From CAISIP01 sp031403955 (lineage in GTDB: Bacteria > Pseudomonadota > Gammaproteobacteria > Burkholderiales > Burkholderiaceae_C), in the NCBI GenBank assembly GCA_031403955.1, contig JANNGR010000396.1:1-20723 (forward strand): a stretch of DNA of 20,723 bases, read 5' to 3'. Below, piece after piece: positions 6,720 through 14,972 of the stretch. The number at the start of each line of letters is the position of its first letter. Within the stretch, counting starts at the first letter, position 1. Made by a program: the position numbers and the translations under genes. A model generated the notes under the pieces. The model saw only the letters and a list, made by a program, of their open reading frames with translations. It was not told the origin of the DNA and searched no databases.

Positions 6720-8528
6720 ATGTACCAATACACCGAATTCGACCGCCAATTTGTCCACAACCGCGCTGCGCAGTACCGTGACCAGCTTGAGCGCAACCTG
6801 GCGGGCAAACTAGGTGACGAGGAATTTCGCCCTTTGCGCTTGCAAAACGGCTGGTACATACAGCGTTTTGCGCCGATGCTGCGGGTCGCGGTGCCATATG
6901 GTGAGTTGTCCAGCGCGCAATTGCGCGTACTTGCCACCATCGCGCGCGACTTCGACCGCAAGGATGAAAACAAGCTCGACACCGCCAACCCCGGTTTGAG
7001 CGATTTGCATTCGCTGCCGTCGGGTTATGCGCACTTCACGACGCGCCAAAACGTGCAGTACAACTGGATTCCACTGCACCGCAGCGCCGATGTCATGGAC
7101 CTGCTGGCCAGCGTCAACATGCACGGCATACAGACTAGCGGCAACTGCATCCGCAACATCACCAGCGACGAGCGTGCCGGCATCGCCGGCGACGAGATTG
7201 CCGACCCGCGCCCGTATTGCGAAATACTGCGGCAGTGGAGCACGTTGCATCCCGAATTTGCTTTCTTGCCGCGCAAGTTCAAGATTGCCGTGACCGGCGC
7301 CAGGGAAGACCGGGCCGCCATCCACTGGCACGACGTGGGCTTGCAACTGGTGCGCAGGGCCTACGGCGAACTCGGTTTCAAGGTGCTGGTTGGCGGCGGC
7401 ATGGGCCGCACGCCGGTGATTGCCAGCACGATCCGCGAATTCCTGCCATGGGACCAGATCCTCAACTACCTGGAAGCTGTAATTCGGGTCTACAACCGTT
7501 GGGGCCGGCGTGACAACCTGTACAAGGCCCGGATCAAGATTCTGGTCAAGGCTGAAGGCGAACGTTTCACGCGCGAGGTGGAAGCCGAATACCAGCAGAT
7601 AGTGGATGTTGACGGCGCACCACATACGATTTCGCAGGCGGAACTGGGCCGGGTAGCGGCCTCGTTTGTTCCGCCCCTGTTGCAGCAGTGGGCCACGGAA
7701 GCTTCGGTAGTGCCACCGGTTGTGGCATCACTTTCCGACAAGGACCAGATTGAATATCAGCGCTGGTTAAAACAGAATGTTGCCGCGCACAAAAACCCTG
7801 GCCTGCGCGCGGTCACGTTGTCGTTCAAGCGCCTCGGATATGCGCCCGGCGACGCAACCGCCGACCAGTTGGTTGTCGCCGCGGATCTGGCCGAGCGTTT
7901 CAGCGCCGGCGAAGTTCGGGTCACGCACGACCAGAATCTGCTGCTGCCATGGGTGAACGCAGAACAGTTGCCTGCGTTGTGGCACGCCGCTCGCGCGGCC
8001 GGCTGGGCCCGCTCCAACATCCGGTTACTGACTGACATGATCGCCTGCCCGGGAGGTGACTTCTGTTCGCTGGCCAATGCCCGTTCGCTGCCGATTGCCG
8101 AGGCCATCACGCAGCGCTACCAGGACATGGACGAATTACACGACCTGGGTGAAATCGACCTGCATATCAGTGGCTGCATCAATTCCTGCGGCCACCACCA
8201 CAGCGGCCACATCGGCATCCTCGGCGTGGACAAAGACGGCCAGGAGTGGTACCAGGTAACACTCGGCGGGTCGGACGGCTCGACCCTGAGTGGCGCCGCG
8301 GTGCCAGGCAAGGTGGTCGGCCCGTCGTTTGCAGCGGCTGAAGTTCCAGACGTGATTGAAGCGCTGCTCGACACCTACCGCGTCTACCGCACCAGTGTCG
8401 GCGCCAAAAGCGAGACGTTTATCGACACACTGCGCCGCGTCGGCGCGGACCCGTTCAAGATTGCCGCCAACGGTGCCCGGGTCAGCACCGGAAGAGCTGC
8501 CCACACCCGTGAAACCGAGGCTGTTTGA
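6720..8528 (+). CDS. cysI: Assimilatory sulfite reductase, siroheme/[4Fe-4S] hemoprotein
   Basis: Reduces sulfite to sulfide in the cytosol. The 602-residue product has the nitrite/sulfite reductase layout of two ferredoxin-like plus siroheme/4Fe-4S repeats. The cluster ligands are visible as CPGGDFC (C443, C449) and SGCINSCGHHH (C486, C490). The N-terminal half has the FTTRQNVQYNWI and SGNCIRNIT substrate and siroheme blocks. No cysJ flavoprotein gene is present, while a ferredoxin gene and a ferredoxin reductase gene follow the cluster, so electrons may come from ferredoxin; this is inferred. The downstream DUF934 ATG follows the stop by 2 bp. Sulfite is favoured over nitrite because the gene sits with cysH, cysD and cysN. 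Confidence 0.94.
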   Translation: MYQYTEFDRQFVHNRAAQYRDQLERNLAGKLGDEEFRPLRLQNGWYIQRFAPMLRVAVPYGELSSAQLRVLATIARDFDRKDENKLDTANPGLSDLHSLPSGYAHFTTRQNVQYNWIPLHRSADVMDLLASVNMHGIQTSGNCIRNITSDERAGIAGDEIADPRPYCEILRQWSTLHPEFAFLPRKFKIAVTGAREDRAAIHWHDVGLQLVRRAYGELGFKVLVGGGMGRTPVIASTIREFLPWDQILNYLEAVIRVYNRWGRRDNLYKARIKILVKAEGERFTREVEAEYQQIVDVDGAPHTISQAELGRVAASFVPPLLQQWATEASVVPPVVASLSDKDQIEYQRWLKQNVAAHKNPGLRAVTLSFKRLGYAPGDATADQLVVAADLAERFSAGEVRVTHDQNLLLPWVNAEQLPALWHAARAAGWARSNIRLLTDMIACPGGDFCSLANARSLPIAEAITQRYQDMDELHDLGEIDLHISGCINSCGHHHSGHIGILGVDKDGQEWYQVTLGGSDGSTLSGAAVPGKVVGPSFAAAEVPDVIEALLDTYRVYRTSVGAKSETFIDTLRRVGADPFKIAANGARVSTGRAAHTRETEAV

Positions 8529-8530
8529 GC

Positions 8531-8923
8531 ATGAAAACCACTATCAAACTGATTTCCGCGGACGCGCATTCGCAAGCCCCCGACGGCCAAGACGTGTTGG
8601 GCATCACGAACGACATCGATCCGCGCACCCTGACGCTGGACGGTGTGCAGCGTGTCGACCTGCAATTTCCGAAATTCAGCGATGGCAGGGCCTTCAGTCA
8701 GGCCTTCCTGTTGCGGCGCCGCCTTGGCTTCAAGGGTGAAATCCGGGCCACCGGCGACGTGCTGGTTGACCAACTGGTGCAAATGCAACGCAGCGGCTTT
8801 GACAGTGCCGTTCTACGCGCTGACCAGGACCTTGCCGTGGTGCAGCGGCAGTTCGATCGCTTCAATACCTATTACCAGGGCGACGCAATTTCAACCGCGC
8901 CCCACTTTGCACGGGTTGCGTGA
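8531..8923 (+). CDS. DUF934 family protein of the sulfite-reduction cluster
   Basis: Product of 130 residues with the conserved core VQRVDLQFPKFSDGRAFSQA, then LLRRRLGFKGEIRATGDVLVDQL and MQRSGFDSAVLR, which I recognise as DUF934. In many proteobacteria this family lies between cysI and cysH and is annotated as probably involved in sulfite reduction; its biochemical role is not settled. There are no cysteines for a metal centre. The ATG at 8531 lies just after the cysI stop, and its own stop overlaps the cysH start (TGATG), so translation is probably coupled. The in-frame TTG at 8525 is less likely. Possible roles are assembly of, or electron delivery to, CysI. Confidence 0.88.
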   Translation: MKTTIKLISADAHSQAPDGQDVLGITNDIDPRTLTLDGVQRVDLQFPKFSDGRAFSQAFLLRRRLGFKGEIRATGDVLVDQLVQMQRSGFDSAVLRADQDLAVVQRQFDRFNTYYQGDAISTAPHFARVA

Positions 8924-9685
8924 TGCGCGCCGTTACGCTGCACGCCAAGCCCAGCGACGGCTTTGACAGCAAGCTGGCGGAGACCCGCACGCTGCTGCAG
9001 CACGCCGTGGACGAGCATCCGCGCAGTGTGGGCGATTTTGCCGCGACGGTGACCCAGGCATCGAGCCTGGGTGCCGAAGACATGGTGCTGAGCCACCTGA
9101 TCAATGAACTTCGGCTCGACGTCACCATCTTCGTGCTGCAAACCGGAATGTTGCACCGTGAGACACTGCAACTGCTGGACCGGCTCAAAGCCACGTCCCG
9201 CATCCCGATTGAAATCTACCGTCCGCAATCCGAATCGGTGCTGCAGTTTGTGGCCCGCGAGGGACAGGACGCGATGTACAAAAGCGTAGCGCTGCGCAAA
9301 TCCTGCTGCGGCATCCGCAAAATGGAACCGCTGGAACGCGCGCTGGCTGGCAAAAAGGCGTGGATCACCGGTTTGCGCCGCGAACAATCGGGCGCCCGTT
9401 CCGAGGTTCCGTTGCGCGACACCTCTGACCCGCGCCGGGTCAAGTTCAACCCGCTGGCCGCCTGGACCTGGGGCGACGTATGGCACTACATCCGCCTGCA
9501 CAAGGTCGCCTACAACCCGCTGCACGACCAGTTTTTTCCCAGCATTGGCTGCGCGCCATGCACCCGTGCGATCAGCCTCGGGGAAGATTTCCGCTCCGGC
9601 CGCTGGTGGTGGGAAAAACGAGACTGCCAAGGAATGCGGCTTGCACGCCGTCAACATAACCCCGATAGAGGAAACCACACCATGA
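8923..9685 (+). CDS. cysH: APS reductase (assimilatory, 4Fe-4S type), frameshifted near the C-terminus
   Basis: Reduces adenosine 5'-phosphosulfate to sulfite and AMP with thioredoxin or glutaredoxin. The sequence shows SSLGAEDMVLSHLI (PP-loop-like region), QTGMLHRETL, the CC pair C128/C129 and the C210-x2-C213 pair that ligate the [4Fe-4S] cluster of APS-type enzymes. An extra base in the A5 run at 9614-9618 breaks the frame after GRWWWE. Reading one base fewer restores ENETAKECGLHAVNITPIEE and a TGA at 9683-9685. That tail holds the essential ECGLH cysteine, and its stop overlaps the cysD ATG. As given, the frame instead continues through all of cysD (564 codons from 8923). Intended length is 253 residues. 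Either a homopolymer sequencing error or a real inactivating mutation is possible; the former seems likelier because everything else is intact. Confidence 0.88.
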
Positions 9686-10614
9686 ACGCGCGCACCGAAC
9701 CCGCTTTGCTGGCGCAACTCAGCAACCAGCACCTGGACGCGCTGGAAGAAGAAACCATCTTCATATTGCGCGAGGTCGCGGCGGCATTCGAGCGCCCTGC
9801 GTTGCTCTTCTCCGGCGGCAAGGACTCACTGGTACTGCTCAAGTGCGCTGAGAAGGCGTTTGGAGCTGGCCGCATTCCCTACCCCTTGCTGATGATAGAC
9901 ACCGGCCACAACTTCGACGAAGTGACCGACTTTCGCGACCAGCGCGCCCAGGAACTGCAGGCCAAGCTGATTGTGCGCAATGTCGAGGACTCGATGGCTC
10001 GCGGAACGGTTCGCCTGACGCACGCGGGTGAATCGCGCAATGTGCACCAGTCCGTCACGCTGCTCGAGGCGATTGACGAGTTTCGCTTCGATGCGCTGAT
10101 TGGCGGCGCGCGCCGTGATGAAGAGAAAGCACGCGCCAAGGAGCGTATTTTTTCCCACCGCGACAGCTTTGGCCAATGGCAACCCAAGGCGCAGCGCCCC
10201 GAGTTGTGGACGCTGTTCAACACCCGTCTGCAGCCGGGCGAACACTTCCGGGTTTTCCCGATCTCCAATTGGACCGAGCTCGATGTGTGGCAATACATCG
10301 AACGCGAGCACATCGCCCTGCCCTCGCTGTATTACTCCCACAAACGCGAAGTGGTGGAACGCAAAGGGCTATTGGTGCCGGTTACGCCGCTCACGCCCGC
10401 GCGCGAAGGAGAGGTCGTGACGAGCCGTGATGTTCGTTTTCGCACCGTGGGCGACATCACGTGCACCTGCCCCGTGGCAAGCCTGGCCGGCAGCGCGGCT
10501 GAAGTCGTTATTGAAACCCTAGCCGCCGACGTGAGTGAACGCGGCGCCACGCGCATGGACGACAAAACGTCTGAAGCCTCGATGGAAAAGCGCAAGAAGG
10601 AAGGGTATTTCTGA
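9682..10614 (+). CDS. cysD: Sulfate adenylyltransferase small subunit
   Basis: The catalytic ATP-sulfurylase subunit, which forms APS from ATP and sulfate together with the GTPase CysN. The 310-residue protein has the PP-loop LLFSGGKDSLVLL (SGGKDS at 44-49), IDTGHNFDEVTDFRD, GGARRDEEKARAKERIFS, SNWTELDVWQYI and the C-terminal KRKKEGYF ending typical of CysD. Its ATG is preceded by GAGGAAA at about 8-nt spacing, which supports independent initiation even though the frame is open back into cysH. The stop overlaps the cysN start (TGATG). With the shifted cysH upstream, a CysH-CysD fusion product would be made in addition unless the shift is a sequencing error. Confidence 0.95.
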   Translation: MNARTEPALLAQLSNQHLDALEEETIFILREVAAAFERPALLFSGGKDSLVLLKCAEKAFGAGRIPYPLLMIDTGHNFDEVTDFRDQRAQELQAKLIVRNVEDSMARGTVRLTHAGESRNVHQSVTLLEAIDEFRFDALIGGARRDEEKARAKERIFSHRDSFGQWQPKAQRPELWTLFNTRLQPGEHFRVFPISNWTELDVWQYIEREHIALPSLYYSHKREVVERKGLLVPVTPLTPAREGEVVTSRDVRFRTVGDITCTCPVASLAGSAAEVVIETLAADVSERGATRMDDKTSEASMEKRKKEGYF

Positions 10615-11966
10615 TGGACGTTCTTGATCTGGCCAAACAGGAGCTTGATAAACCGGCCAAGACACAGCCCAATGCACCGGCGGACGACACCAGACCGGCA
10701 CTGCGGTTCATCACCTGCGGTTCGGTCGACGACGGCAAAAGCACGCTGATCGGCCGCCTGCTGCTGGACAGCCGCAGCGTGCTGCAAGACCAGCTTGCCA
10801 ACGTGTCCAAGAGCGGTGCCATCGATCTTGCCCTGTTTACCGATGGGCTGAGCGCCGAGCGCGAACAGGGCATCACGATCGACGTTGCCTACCGTTATTT
10901 CTCCACTGCCAACCGTAAATTCATAATTGGCGACGCGCCCGGCCATGAGCAATACACGCGCAACATGGTGACTGCCGCCAGCAGTGCCGACGCAGCCCTG
11001 GTGCTGGTGGACGCGACCAAGCTGCCGTGGCACGGCGACATTTCCAATACGTCTGTGCACACATTGCTGCCGCAGACGCGGCGCCACGCGTTGCTGGTCA
11101 AGTTGTTGCGTGTGCCTTCGCTGGTATTCGCCGTGAACAAACTTGACGCGGTCGCCAATCCCGAGCTGGCCTTCACCAACATCAGCGCGGCATTGAAGGT
11201 GTTTGCCGAAGCGGCCGGCATCAACGCGACCGCTATCGTGCCGATATCGGCTCTCAACGGCCACAATGTCGTTGCGGAAAAACCGGCGTGGTGCGGCTAC
11301 CAGGGCCCCAGCCTGCTGCAGATTCTGGAGCGACTGCCGGTCACGCCGGCGGAAACATCGACGCCGTTTTCCTTTCCAGTGCAATGGGTTGAAAAGTTCT
11401 CTGCATCCGCCGACACCAACCAGGGCCGGCGCATTTTCTGGGGACGGGTTGCCACCGGGGTCTTGCGCGTGGGCCAGGCAGTCTCGATCTTGCCGAGTGG
11501 GCAAATCGCCACAGTGGCGCAAGTGCTTGACCACACGCGCCAGCCCGATGAGGTGTTGGCTGGCCACAGCGCCGGAGTTGTGCTGGACCGCGAGGTGGAC
11601 GTTTCACGCGGTGACTGGTTGCTGGCCCATGGCGGCGCCACCAATTTCCTGACCCCGTTAAGGACCGTGCGGGCGACCGTTGCCTGGCTTGACGACGAAC
11701 CGCTGGTTGCCGGACGCACCTACTGGGCGGTGCACGGGCACCGCTGGGTGAAGGCGAAAGTCAGCCGAATCGTGCACCAGCTCAATGTGCACACGCTTGC
11801 CGAAGAAGAAGCCAAGCAACTTGAACCCAACGCGATAGGCCATGTGGAACTCAGCTTGCAGGAACCGATTGCCGCGTTGCCGTATGCGCAGTCGCGCGCG
11901 CTCGGCTCCATAGTATTGGTCGACACCGCATCCCACAAAACAGCCGGGGCGGTGTTGCTGGATTGA
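10614..11966 (+). CDS. cysN: Sulfate adenylyltransferase large subunit (GTPase)
   Basis: Regulatory GTPase subunit of ATP sulfurylase; GTP hydrolysis drives APS synthesis by CysD. The 450-residue product carries the translation-factor-type G motifs GSVDDGKST (36-44), DAPGHEQ (107-112) and NKLD (175-178), followed by beta-barrel domains 2 and 3. The length is that of CysN alone; there is no C-terminal APS kinase (CysC) domain, in agreement with an APS-reducing pathway. An AGAAGGAAGG ribosome binding site lies upstream of the ATG, which overlaps the cysD stop. It is the last of the tightly packed cys genes, and about 100 bp separate it from fdxA. Confidence 0.95.
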   Translation: MDVLDLAKQELDKPAKTQPNAPADDTRPALRFITCGSVDDGKSTLIGRLLLDSRSVLQDQLANVSKSGAIDLALFTDGLSAEREQGITIDVAYRYFSTANRKFIIGDAPGHEQYTRNMVTAASSADAALVLVDATKLPWHGDISNTSVHTLLPQTRRHALLVKLLRVPSLVFAVNKLDAVANPELAFTNISAALKVFAEAAGINATAIVPISALNGHNVVAEKPAWCGYQGPSLLQILERLPVTPAETSTPFSFPVQWVEKFSASADTNQGRRIFWGRVATGVLRVGQAVSILPSGQIATVAQVLDHTRQPDEVLAGHSAGVVLDREVDVSRGDWLLAHGGATNFLTPLRTVRATVAWLDDEPLVAGRTYWAVHGHRWVKAKVSRIVHQLNVHTLAEEEAKQLEPNAIGHVELSLQEPIAALPYAQSRALGSIVLVDTASHKTAGAVLLD

Positions 11967-12070
11967 TTCTTCCGACACAGCCTTTTGGTTCGCAAGGCCA
12001 CCCGCCGAATCCGGTCATGGAAACCCAATAAAATTCAAGGTTCAGACCTATTCGCCCAGCCGACCGAAAA

Positions 12071-12400
12071 ATGACCCACACCGTCACAGAAGCCTGTATC
12101 AAATGCAAATACACCGATTGTGTGGACGTCTGCCCGGTAGACTGCTTTCGCGAAGGGCCGAATTTCCTGACCATCGATCCGGACGAATGTATTGACTGTG
12201 CGGTTTGTATTCCCGAATGCCCAGTGAATGCGATCTATGCTGAAGAAGACGTGCCGGCCGACCAGCAGCACATGACCAAACTGAATGCCGAGCTGGCCAA
12301 ATTGCCGACCTGGAAAACCATCACCAAACGCAAGGCGGCGCCGCCTGACGCGGATGACTGGAAAGACAAGACCGACAAGCTAAAGGAACTGATCCGCTGA
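12071..12400 (+). CDS. fdxA: Seven-iron ferredoxin FdxA
   Basis: Small electron carrier with one [3Fe-4S] and one [4Fe-4S] cluster. The 109-residue protein shows C9, C12, C17, C21 and C25 in the first half and the C40-x2-C43-x2-C46-x3-C50-P motif in the second. The long C-terminal tail is typical of Azotobacter FdI-like FdxA proteins. The ferredoxin-NADP reductase gene follows 19 bp later, so the two probably act as an electron-transfer pair. Their location right after a sulfite reductase cluster lacking cysJ suggests, but does not prove, that they supply electrons to CysI. The 104-bp gap from cysN could hold a separate promoter; only a weak AT-rich candidate near 12026-12040 was seen. Confidence 0.95.
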   Translation: MTHTVTEACIKCKYTDCVDVCPVDCFREGPNFLTIDPDECIDCAVCIPECPVNAIYAEEDVPADQQHMTKLNAELAKLPTWKTITKRKAAPPDADDWKDKTDKLKELIR

Positions 12401-12419
12401 TCTGCGCCATGCGAAGAAT

Positions 12420-13544
12420 ATGGAACCTCAACTGAATCAAGCCGTGATCAATACGGCGCTCGCCCACGACCAACCTCCGCGTGCTGGAGCGGATGGCGCG
12501 ATTGAGACCGACGCCGTGATCGTGGGAGCTGGTCCGGTCGGCCTGTTCCAGGTGTTCGAACTCGGCCTGCTGGAGATCAAGGCCCACGTCATCGACTCGC
12601 TGCCGTATGCGGGTGGCCAGTGTGTTGAGTTGTATCCCGACAAGCCGATCTACGATATTCCCGCGGTGCCGGTATGCACCGGGCAGGAACTGACCGATTC
12701 GCTGCTAAAGCAAATTGAACCGTTTGGCGCCGTGTTCCATTTCGGCCAGGAAGTGACGGTTGTCAACAAGCTCGTTGATGGCCGCTTTTATATGCAGACC
12801 TCCAGGGGAACGCGGTTCCTGACCAAGACCATTTTCATCGCCGCCGGCGTGGGAGCGTTCCAGCCGCGCTTGCTGAAAGTCGACGGCCTGGACAAATACC
12901 AGGGCTCACAACTGCATTACCGCGTCAAGAGTCGAGACGATTTCACTGGCAAGAATCTGGTCATCGTCGGCGGAGGGGATTCGGCGCTCGACTGGGCACT
13001 GGACTTTGCCAAGGACAGCTCGCACCAGGCCGAAAGCGTCATCCTGATCCACCGCCGTGACGGCTTCAAGGCCGCGCCGGCAAGCGTGGCCAAGATGAAA
13101 CAGTTATGTGACGCCTATGAGATGCAATTCATTGTGGGGCAGGTGACTGGCTGTGAAGAGAAACACGGCAAACTCACTGGCGCCAAAGTCACCGGCGCCG
13201 ATGGCGTGACGCGCGTGGTGCCCTTGGACATGTTGCTGGTGTTCTTTGGCCTGAGTCCCAAACTCGGCCCGATCGCCGAATGGGGCCTTGACATCGAGCG
13301 TAAACAACTCAGGGTCGACACCGAGAAGTTCTCCACCAGCGTACCGGGCATTTTTGCGGTGGGCGATATCAACATCTACCCGGGCAAGAAAAAGCTGATC
13401 CTGAGCGGCTTTCACGAATGCGCACTGGCCGCGTTCGGCGCCGCTCCGATCGTGTTTCCGGACAAGAAGATTCACCTCCAATACACGACGACCAGCCCCA
13501 AACTGCACAAGGTGCTTGGCGTAGAGACGCCGGTGTTCGATTGA
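12420..13544 (+). CDS. Ferredoxin--NADP(+) reductase, thioredoxin-reductase-like type
   Basis: FAD enzyme that exchanges electrons between NADPH and ferredoxin. The 374-residue product has an N-terminal FAD-binding AVIVGAGPVGLF (GAGPVG at 36-41), the YAGGQC substrate-side motif, an NADP-binding VIVGGGDSALDWA (184-189) with downstream HRRDGFKA, and the second FAD motif GIFAVGDINIYPGKKKLI. It lacks the redox-active CxxC of true thioredoxin reductases, which places it with the TrxR-like FNR family. It directly follows fdxA, its likely partner. The stop is about 40 bp before the tRNA-Asn gene, so this is the last core gene before the mobile element. Confidence 0.92.
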   Translation: MEPQLNQAVINTALAHDQPPRAGADGAIETDAVIVGAGPVGLFQVFELGLLEIKAHVIDSLPYAGGQCVELYPDKPIYDIPAVPVCTGQELTDSLLKQIEPFGAVFHFGQEVTVVNKLVDGRFYMQTSRGTRFLTKTIFIAAGVGAFQPRLLKVDGLDKYQGSQLHYRVKSRDDFTGKNLVIVGGGDSALDWALDFAKDSSHQAESVILIHRRDGFKAAPASVAKMKQLCDAYEMQFIVGQVTGCEEKHGKLTGAKVTGADGVTRVVPLDMLLVFFGLSPKLGPIAEWGLDIERKQLRVDTEKFSTSVPGIFAVGDINIYPGKKKLILSGFHECALAAFGAAPIVFPDKKIHLQYTTTSPKLHKVLGVETPVFD

Positions 13545-13569
13545 GGGCGATCGACTCGAAACGCAAAGC

Positions 13570-13575
13570 TATAAT
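13570..13575 (+). promoter_or_regulatory. -10 box of the tRNA-Asn promoter
   Basis: A perfect TATAAT ends 11 bp before the first base of the tRNA, which predicts transcription starting a few bases upstream of the mature 5' end. No good -35 hexamer is present at 16-18 bp; TTGAGG overlapping the preceding stop codon is 23 bp away and too far. Confidence 0.6.
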
Positions 13576-13586
13576 CGAAAGCTTGT

Positions 13587-13662
13587 TCCTCGATAGCTCA
13601 GTTGGTAGAGCGCCGGACTGTTAATCCGTAGGTCCCTGGTTCGAGCCCAGGTCGGGGAGCCA
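13587..13662 (+). tRNA. tRNA-Asn (anticodon GTT), CCA encoded
   Basis: The 76-nt sequence folds as a standard cloverleaf. The acceptor stem pairs TCCTCGA with TCGGGGA, the D arm is GCTC...GAGC, the anticodon loop reads CTGTTAA with GTT at 13620-13622, and the T arm has GGTTCGAGCCC. The discriminator base G is followed by an encoded CCA at 13660-13662. The gene is intact even though a mobile element lies immediately downstream, as expected when an integrase targets the 3' end and the element restores it. Confidence 0.97.
13640..13662 (+). other. Inferred attachment-site core at the tRNA 3' end
   Basis: A tyrosine integrase gene begins the foreign segment right after this tRNA, and T-arm plus 3'-end sequences are the usual crossover for such enzymes. 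The exact core cannot be set because no second copy of this 3' end occurs elsewhere in the window; the right att copy should lie beyond position 20723. Confidence 0.45.
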
Positions 13663-13684
13663 CTACAAGCCTTACTCGGCATAG

Positions 13685-13722
13685 AAAGCCTGCTACTCAA
13701 TTGCTAGCAGGCTTTTCTTTTT
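13685..13722 (+). terminator. Rho-independent terminator after tRNA-Asn
   Basis: A perfect 11-bp stem, AAAGCCTGCTA (13685-13695) pairing with TAGCAGGCTTT (13705-13715), encloses a 9-nt loop and is followed by TTTTCTTTTT. It lies 22 bp past the tRNA and is strongest on the plus strand. On the minus strand the trailing T run is poor, so it would end leftward integrase transcripts only weakly. Confidence 0.85.
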
Positions 13723-13733
13723 CCGGCGCGAAA

Positions 13734-13752
13734 GTGTAATTCCTGTGTAATT
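13734..13752 (+). repeat. Tandem GTGTAATT direct repeat
   Basis: GTGTAATT occurs at 13734-13741 and again at 13745-13752, an 11-bp period (about one helical turn), between the terminator and the end of the integrase gene. The position fits integrase arm-type sites or an excisionase site, but two 8-bp copies are weak evidence. Confidence 0.3.
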
Positions 13753-13767
13753 GCGTCAGGGGAACCC

Positions 13768-14958
13768 TCAAGACGTTTTCACCTTGTACCGCTCCGATAG
13801 CTTGTCCATCGCCGTTTGAATGTGCGCGCCGTTCTGGTGGCTGTAGCGTTCGACCATGCTCAGGTTCTTGTGGCCGCTGATCCGCTTCACTGTGGGCAGG
13901 TCCACACCAGCCTGCACCAGGTGCGTGATGGCCGTATGGCGCAGCGTGTGGCGCACCACCTGTCCCACATCCAGCCCCGCCGCCAGCACACAGCGGCGAA
14001 ATGGTTTGTCGAGATTGACCGTGCGCCCTTCCTTAGCTGCGGGTGACGGAAAGAGCCATTGTTCGCCGGGTCGCAACGTGGCGACATAGGCAGCAAGGCA
14101 TTCACCAAGGTCGGCGGTAATGGGCTGCTCACGCGCCCCGGCCTTGGCCCTGGGGATGTAAATGACAAGCTGTTGCAGGTTGATGTGCTCTCGCCGGATG
14201 CTCAAAATCTCGGTCTTGCGCATGGAGGTGTCCAGCCCGATCTTGATGAACGGATGAATCTGGCGGTTCTGGTCGCCTTCGGCCATTTTCAGGAGCCGCT
14301 CGATTTGCTCCACCGTCAAATAGGTGATGCGCCCCGAGTGCTCTTTCAGGCGTTTGATGGTGGCGGGCCTGTGATCCACCCAGCCCCACTCCACCGCCTT
14401 GCTAAACAGGTGCGACAGCGCCGCCAGTTCGCGGTTGATCGTGGCGGGTTTGGTTTCGCCGCCGACGGATGGTTTACCGCCTGGGCCATTGGGGCGCACA
14501 ACCAATTCGCCGCCGCGCTGTTTCTTGTACCGCTCCACGTCAAACGTCGTGATCTTGGCAAGCTGGGTGTCACCGAAAAAAGGTGTCAGGTGCATGTTCA
14601 GGCGGTAGCCCTTCATGGGCAGGTCTTTGCCGTCTTCCTGCACCAGCTTGGCAAGGTATTGGCTGGCTGCCTCGCTGAACGTCAGCGCCAGCTTGCGGCC
14701 CTTAGGCAGGTTCAGACGACCGGCTTTCGCATCCTGGCGCGCCTTGTCGATAAATTCCTCTGCCTGTGTGCGCGTGGTGCCGTCAGACTCGCGCCCAATG
14801 ACGCGGTGAATGCGCTGGCCGTCGACCATGACATTGATGCTGAACACGCCGTCGCTGTTGGCCTGGCGCTCAAAGGTGATGCCGTGCTCGTTGAGTTTGT
14901 CGCCAGCAGCAAGCTTGCGCATGGCAGGGCGGGTGAGTTTGGTGAAGGTTTTGGACAT
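13768..14958 (-). CDS. int: Tyrosine-type site-specific integrase
   Basis: Phage-type recombinase of 396 residues expected to insert the element into, and with help excise it from, the 3' end of tRNA-Asn. It has an N-terminal arm-binding region, a SAM-like core-binding domain (about 92-200) and a catalytic domain with R247 (SMRKTEIL), K272, H337 and R340 (HTLRHTAITHL), H363 (GHKN) and nucleophile Y372 (ERYSH). All catalytic residues are present, so it should be active. The gene reads toward the tRNA and starts 14 bp after the stop of the ribbon-helix-helix gene, with AGGGAAAA as ribosome binding site. The two genes probably form one leftward transcript, putting integrase under the promoter at 15707-15735. 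Confidence 0.95.
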   Translation of the reverse strand: MSKTFTKLTRPAMRKLAAGDKLNEHGITFERQANSDGVFSINVMVDGQRIHRVIGRESDGTTRTQAEEFIDKARQDAKAGRLNLPKGRKLALTFSEAASQYLAKLVQEDGKDLPMKGYRLNMHLTPFFGDTQLAKITTFDVERYKKQRGGELVVRPNGPGGKPSVGGETKPATINRELAALSHLFSKAVEWGWVDHRPATIKRLKEHSGRITYLTVEQIERLLKMAEGDQNRQIHPFIKIGLDTSMRKTEILSIRREHINLQQLVIYIPRAKAGAREQPITADLGECLAAYVATLRPGEQWLFPSPAAKEGRTVNLDKPFRRCVLAAGLDVGQVVRHTLRHTAITHLVQAGVDLPTVKRISGHKNLSMVERYSHQNGAHIQTAMDKLSERYKVKTS

Positions 14959-14972
14959 GGTTTTTCCCTGGC

